Source: CAYMUR01 sp964393615
GTDB taxonomy: Bacteria > Planctomycetota > Planctomycetia > Pirellulales > Pirellulaceae
Assembly (NCBI GenBank): GCA_964393615.1
Contig: CAYMUR010000032.1
Coordinates: 1-47,072, forward strand
Length of the DNA stretch: 47,072 bases
Direction of reading: 5' to 3'
Positions 43,098 to 47,072 of the stretch are shown here, one piece after another. The notes beneath the pieces were generated by a model that was given only the letters and a program-made list of their open reading frames with translations, was not told the DNA's origin and made no database searches. Both the position numbers and the translations under genes were made by a program. Within the stretch, counting starts at the first letter, position 1; each line of letters opens with the position of its first letter.

Positions 43098-43752
43098 AGC
43101 TGGTGTACTCTATCAACGCGGAAAGGGACTCTAGAGGAATACGACGCGTTTTTCCAAGGCTTGTCATTTTTGCCAGGCGTGTGGAAATGACGCCAAATGC
43201 TAGGTAGCGGCTCCGTCGACTGTATATTGATCCGTCGGCGGTGTACTGAAAAACCAATATTTTTAAGGTTGTCAGAAAAAAAATATTTTGTTTTTTTTCT
43301 GGCTGAAATGTGGTTGGCGGTCAAAACTGCTGCACGGTCAACCGAACGAAAACATGCAATAGGAAATAACTTTTATTTTACAGGAGACATTTCAACGTTG
43401 CAAATAAAATCTCCATTTTTTTCTATATGAAAATGACATGGTAGCGGTTCTACGTGTTCGTTAAAACTTCCTGGTGGGGCGTTTGAGACAGGACAGTTCG
43501 TATATAAAACGGCTAACGGTTATGGCACTCGTAGCGAATTTAAACGTGACACCTGGGGCAGCGGTTTTGCTGCGCGCCAATCACGGTTAAAAAACTGCGA
43601 AAATATAGTCTGTTTCCAAGTAATTTTGTTGCAATAAACGCATTATGCCTATTATCATAAAATAACACTTGATAACTATCATTTTCCGGCAGACAAGAGT
43701 CTTTGGGTCAGTTTGTAGGTCCCTACTGCCTTCCTCTTAAGGCCCGTAATCC
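43098..43752 (+). other. AT-rich divergent intergenic region
   Basis: About 655 bp between two giant LEPR-XLL genes, clearly richer in A and T than the surroundings from 43250 on. It contains a hairpin of CAGAAAAAAAA with TTTTTTTTCTG around a 7-nt loop (43273-43301). No gene is apparent. The promoters of both genes are expected here, but no hexamer pair is strong enough to call. Confidence 0.55.
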
Positions 43753-46700
43753 ATGAGAAATAATTCGCGCAGTCGTTCTCTCGCCCGTAAGAGCAGCCGG
43801 TCTTCGACAACCCTTGGCGGATTTATCGATCGTTCGGCCTCGGCGCAAGGCATTGCGCGCCGTGATTTAAAGTTTGAATCGCTTGAAGCTCGGCTCTTGC
43901 TGAGTGTTGACCTTGCCACCCGAGGCGACTGGGTGGCCCAAGGCCCCGGTCCCACGCTTGCCGGCCAGGTTGAGAATATTTTGCCGGATAATGATGTGGT
44001 CGGCGCAATTCACACGGTGGTCACACATCCTGGTGACCCTGATATCGTCTACGTAGGCGGTGTCAACAGTGGCGTTTGGAAAACAGATAACGCGACGGCG
44101 GCAAGTCCAGAGTGGACGCCGCTTACGGACGATCAACCATCGCTGTCCATTGGTGCATTGGAGTTTGACCCGACCGATTCCACTCACCAGACGTTGGTTG
44201 CTGGCGTTGGTCGATACAGTAGTTTTGATCCGACAGGTGTCCCGGAAGGTGGGTATTTGACGGGGCTGCTACGAACGACTGACGGGGGTCAAACCTGGAA
44301 GGTGCTGGATGGTGGGGGTGCATTACTCGGTAAGAATATATCGGGCGTGGTAGCCCGTGGTGGTACGATTGTTGTTTCGGTGAACACCGCCGACGATTTC
44401 AACCTGGCTAATGTCGGCGTGTTTCGTAGCGTGGACGAAGGAGCTACTTTTAACCAGGTTTCGCTGGGTGGCACCGGCCTGCCTGGTGGCGCTTCTTTTG
44501 ATTTAGCGGGGGATCCTAATGACCCGTCGATCCTTTATACGAGTATCGACAATGGTGGCATTTACAAATCGACGGACAGCGGAGCCACATGGGGGCAAGT
44601 GAGTAATGCAGAGATCAATGGTTTGATGGCAGGGGGAACCAACAATGTAGAGATTTCTGTCGGTACGAGTAACAACGTTTATGTCGGCGTTGTCAACAAC
44701 GGCGAGGCAGCAGGTTTCTTTCGCTCCGGCGACGGCGGCGGTGTCTGGACAGCCATGGGGGTCCCGACGACCATCGAAGCTAATGGTGAGTTCGGACTGA
44801 ATCCCATGGGCCAGGGTGACATTCACTTTTCCATTCTGGCAGATCCCAATGACCCCGATATCGTGTACGTAGGTGGGGACCGACAACCGGATCTCAATGA
44901 GGGCGCGGATCCGGCCGTGTTTCCGAATTCCATCGGTGCGTTTGACTTTAGTGCGCGCTTGTTCCGGGGGGATGCGGCGGTTGACGCGGCCAATTTGTGG
45001 GTCCATTTGACACACTCCAGCATGGCATTGCCCGAGGGTGGCGGGACGGCCAGTGGCTCGGCGCCTCATGCCAATTCGCGTGAAATGGCAATGGACCTGG
45101 TTGGCAATCTCATCGAGGTGGACGATGGCGGAATCTATCGAAGAACGAATCCGCTGTCTGATTCCGGCGATTGGTTCTCGATGAACGGTGATTTGCAGGT
45201 CACTGAAATTCATGATGTGGCCTACGATTCGATCTCCAACATAGTCATGACGGGTAATGTTAACACGGGAACTACCGAGCAAGTTAGCGAAGGTTCGCTG
45301 ACCTGGCAGAGCGTGACAACGTCGGGTGGCAGCGAGGTCGCTGTTGATGACATGTCATTGGCTGAATTCGGCCAGTCAATCCGTTATTCGAGCCTTCCGA
45401 ATCTCCAAGAGTTGCAGCGTCGGACCGTGGATGAGAATAACAATGTTCTCACGACGAACTTTGCAGCCCTGGCCGTTATGGTCGGTATGGAGTTTGAGCC
45501 CCAAGAGGAAACGCCGCTCACCCTGAATGCCATCGATCCAACACGTGTCTTGTTGGGTGGTGCAAATGGTCTCTATGAATCGTTTGATCAAGGGGACACC
45601 ATTGAGCAGGTGGCGACGAATGTATTTGTACCGGGTAGCACTTCGCACCCGCTGGCCTACGGGGGTTATTTAGAAGGGGTGGCAAATTTAGACGTGGTTT
45701 ATGCCGGTGACCAGTTGGGAAATGTTCAAATTCGGACAACGGCCGGGGGAACCTTTACATCCACTGACCCGGATGACACCAGCGATCAACTTATACGTGA
45801 TGTGCGCGTGGATGTGGAAAATTGGCAAACGGCGTTTGCCCTTGACGAGGACCAGGTGTTTATGACCACCACGACGGGAGAGTTGTGGACTGACATCACG
45901 GGGAACCTTGTCGACTTGGACAGCCAACTGCTCTCGTTAGCATTTATCGAAGGTTCGGAAAGTGCCTTGGTCGTCGGTACGGATGTAGGCGTGTTTATTT
46001 CATCGAACGCGTCGCCTGGAACCTGGTTTCGCTACGGCAGTGGTCTTCCTAATGTGCCAGTGTGGGACATGGAATTTGACATCGCGGATGATGTTTTGGT
46101 GGTCGGTACGCTAGGACGTGGTGCCTGGATTTTGCCGAATGCCAGCCAGCATGTCGGTCAGGTGGATCAATACGGCCCTCAGTTGGTCACGATCATTCCC
46201 AACACGGGCGAAATTCTACGAGACGGGGATGTACGGACGCTAAGTCCTCAAGAGCTTGTTTTTCGGTTTGACGAAGGCCAGATTATTGATCCGGTGTCTC
46301 TGGGCGATCCAGCAACCCAGGGTTCCATTCAGATTGTCCGGGCCGGGCCGGGCGGGTTGTTCGAGGACGGCAACGATATTGCTATCCTGCCAGGTTTTAT
46401 TGATGTGGGCGAGCAATCCAACGATGTCATCTTTCGCTTTGCCGATTCACTGCCAGACGATCGCTATCGTATTTCCATCATCGGAGCAGAGGAGGGCAGC
46501 GTAGCGCCTTTGATCAACATCTTCGGTGAGAATTTTAATGGTGGAACGGACAGGCAGGTCGATTTCGAGTTGGATTTGGGCCCACAGATTGTAGCTGTGG
46601 TTCCACAGCCGATCACGCGTGATGCCAGTGGATTGACACAATCGCGCGACACGATTGACGTCTATTTCAACAATGATGCCTTGGATCTGTCTGCGGCAGA

Positions 46701-47072
46701 AAACCGACAATTTTACCAGTTGTTAGCCACTCAGCAGACGGCGGATACCGTCGATGACGTTGTCTTCAATCCGGAGACAGTTTCATACGATCCCGTTGCC
46801 AACAAGGCGGTGTTGGTATTTTCGGATGATCTCGAAAATTTGGATGTGGCAGGGGGTGGTACTTTTCGCTTACGCGTTGGGGATAGCTATCAGCTAATCG
46901 AGACCTCCGTGCTGGCTACGGCGGAGGATGCCGGTTCCAGTTTTATTACGGCGAGTCGTGAATTGGGCGTTTTATCTTCCAAGAGTGTGGTGATAACAGG
47001 TGGTAGTATCGAACCGACGCAGTACGACACCGACTTCCTCTTGGAATGGCCAGGGGGCGTTGACGAACCAGG
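43753..47072 (+). CDS. Giant LEPR-XLL protein with BNR/WD40-type propeller, partial at 3' end
   Basis: The frame from ATG 43753 stays open to the window end (1,106 codons, no stop), so the C-terminus is missing. The first 40 residues are Ser/Arg-rich, followed by the LEPR-XLL-type motif (FESLEARLLLSVD, about 43-55). A long beta-propeller of the sialidase/YCF48/BNR sort follows: DPDIVYVGGVNSGVWKTDN, TDGGQTW, SILYTSIDNGGIYKSTDSGA, PDIVYVGGDRQPD, VGTDVGVFIS and GTLGRGAWIL. From about 800 on a beta-sandwich region begins (FRFADSLPDDRYRISI, IDVYFNNDALDLSAAENRQF), like the Ig-type domains of planctomycete surface proteins. It is probably secreted or cell-surface; its ligand is unknown. Confidence 0.88.
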   Translation, partial: MRNNSRSRSLARKSSRSSTTLGGFIDRSASAQGIARRDLKFESLEARLLLSVDLATRGDWVAQGPGPTLAGQVENILPDNDVVGAIHTVVTHPGDPDIVYVGGVNSGVWKTDNATAASPEWTPLTDDQPSLSIGALEFDPTDSTHQTLVAGVGRYSSFDPTGVPEGGYLTGLLRTTDGGQTWKVLDGGGALLGKNISGVVARGGTIVVSVNTADDFNLANVGVFRSVDEGATFNQVSLGGTGLPGGASFDLAGDPNDPSILYTSIDNGGIYKSTDSGATWGQVSNAEINGLMAGGTNNVEISVGTSNNVYVGVVNNGEAAGFFRSGDGGGVWTAMGVPTTIEANGEFGLNPMGQGDIHFSILADPNDPDIVYVGGDRQPDLNEGADPAVFPNSIGAFDFSARLFRGDAAVDAANLWVHLTHSSMALPEGGGTASGSAPHANSREMAMDLVGNLIEVDDGGIYRRTNPLSDSGDWFSMNGDLQVTEIHDVAYDSISNIVMTGNVNTGTTEQVSEGSLTWQSVTTSGGSEVAVDDMSLAEFGQSIRYSSLPNLQELQRRTVDENNNVLTTNFAALAVMVGMEFEPQEETPLTLNAIDPTRVLLGGANGLYESFDQGDTIEQVATNVFVPGSTSHPLAYGGYLEGVANLDVVYAGDQLGNVQIRTTAGGTFTSTDPDDTSDQLIRDVRVDVENWQTAFALDEDQVFMTTTTGELWTDITGNLVDLDSQLLSLAFIEGSESALVVGTDVGVFISSNASPGTWFRYGSGLPNVPVWDMEFDIADDVLVVGTLGRGAWILPNASQHVGQVDQYGPQLVTIIPNTGEILRDGDVRTLSPQELVFRFDEGQIIDPVSLGDPATQGSIQIVRAGPGGLFEDGNDIAILPGFIDVGEQSNDVIFRFADSLPDDRYRISIIGAEEGSVAPLINIFGENFNGGTDRQVDFELDLGPQIVAVVPQPITRDASGLTQSRDTIDVYFNNDALDLSAAENRQFYQLLATQQTADTVDDVVFNPETVSYDPVANKAVLVFSDDLENLDVAGGGTFRLRVGDSYQLIETSVLATAEDAGSSFITASRELGVLSSKSVVITGGSIEPTQYDTDFLLEWPGGVDEP

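Noticed and set aside
44503..45282. Minus-strand open frame of 259 codons
   Set aside because: It lies entirely antisense to the giant BNR/LEPR-XLL gene that is open from 43753 to the window end; no domain is recognisable.

Overview
The window looks like chromosome from a planctomycete of the Pirellulales type. This is inferred from family content, not from a marker gene. The lineage-typical content is a DUF1559 pseudopilin-like protein, several PEP-CTERM-tailed proteins, two giant secreted proteins with an N-terminal LEPR-XLL-type motif, SUMF1-domain proteins, BNR/Asp-box sialidase-like propellers, a small transthyretin-like lipoprotein and a Tat-exported oxidoreductase-like protein. I see no rRNA, tRNA, CRISPR, transposase or integrase. 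Two runs of exactly ten N (13902-13911 and 40676-40685) are assembly gaps, each inside a real gene.

Layout. 1-1420: two decayed PEP-CTERM genes. 1665-6630: a propeller protein, a DUF1559 protein, a five-Asp-box sialidase and a sugar-phosphate isomerase/epimerase-like protein. 7240-16795: an FAD oxidoreductase, three paralogous exported TIM-barrel glycoside-hydrolase-like proteins (8559-10244, 10578-12287 minus, 12496-14137) and a GH123-like protein. The last paralogue, the GH123-like gene and a lipoprotein gene form a tight operon with spacings of +1 and -4 nt. 17045-24859: a SUMF1-sialidase fusion, then SDR, cupin, SUMF1, amidase and SMP-30 genes. Together 1665-24859 reads as an accessory carbohydrate (perhaps amino-sugar glycan) catabolic region: exported hydrolases and sialidase-like propellers plus cytoplasmic oxidoreductase, isomerase, amidase and lactonase functions. 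The substrate is not determined by the sequence.

25004-38650: an alpha/alpha-barrel-like protein, an MscS channel with a large N-terminal domain, a small membrane protein with two identical Cys/His modules, a PEP-CTERM protein with a duplicated domain, a Tat-exported protein, an AmpG-like MFS transporter, a large membrane-anchored protein, and an Nramp-like transporter with EF-hand-like calcium loops in a predicted external loop. 38788-43097 (minus) and 43753 to the window end (plus) are divergent giant LEPR-XLL proteins, one with cohesin-like and cadherin-like repeats and the other a BNR/WD40-type propeller.

The most interesting unannotated signal is at 30612-30462 on the minus strand. A near-consensus sigma70 promoter (TTGACA, 16 nt, TATAGT) is followed about 115 nt later by a strong intrinsic terminator, with no reading frame between them. 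It is either a small RNA gene or an attenuated leader of the PEP-CTERM gene at 30207-29494.
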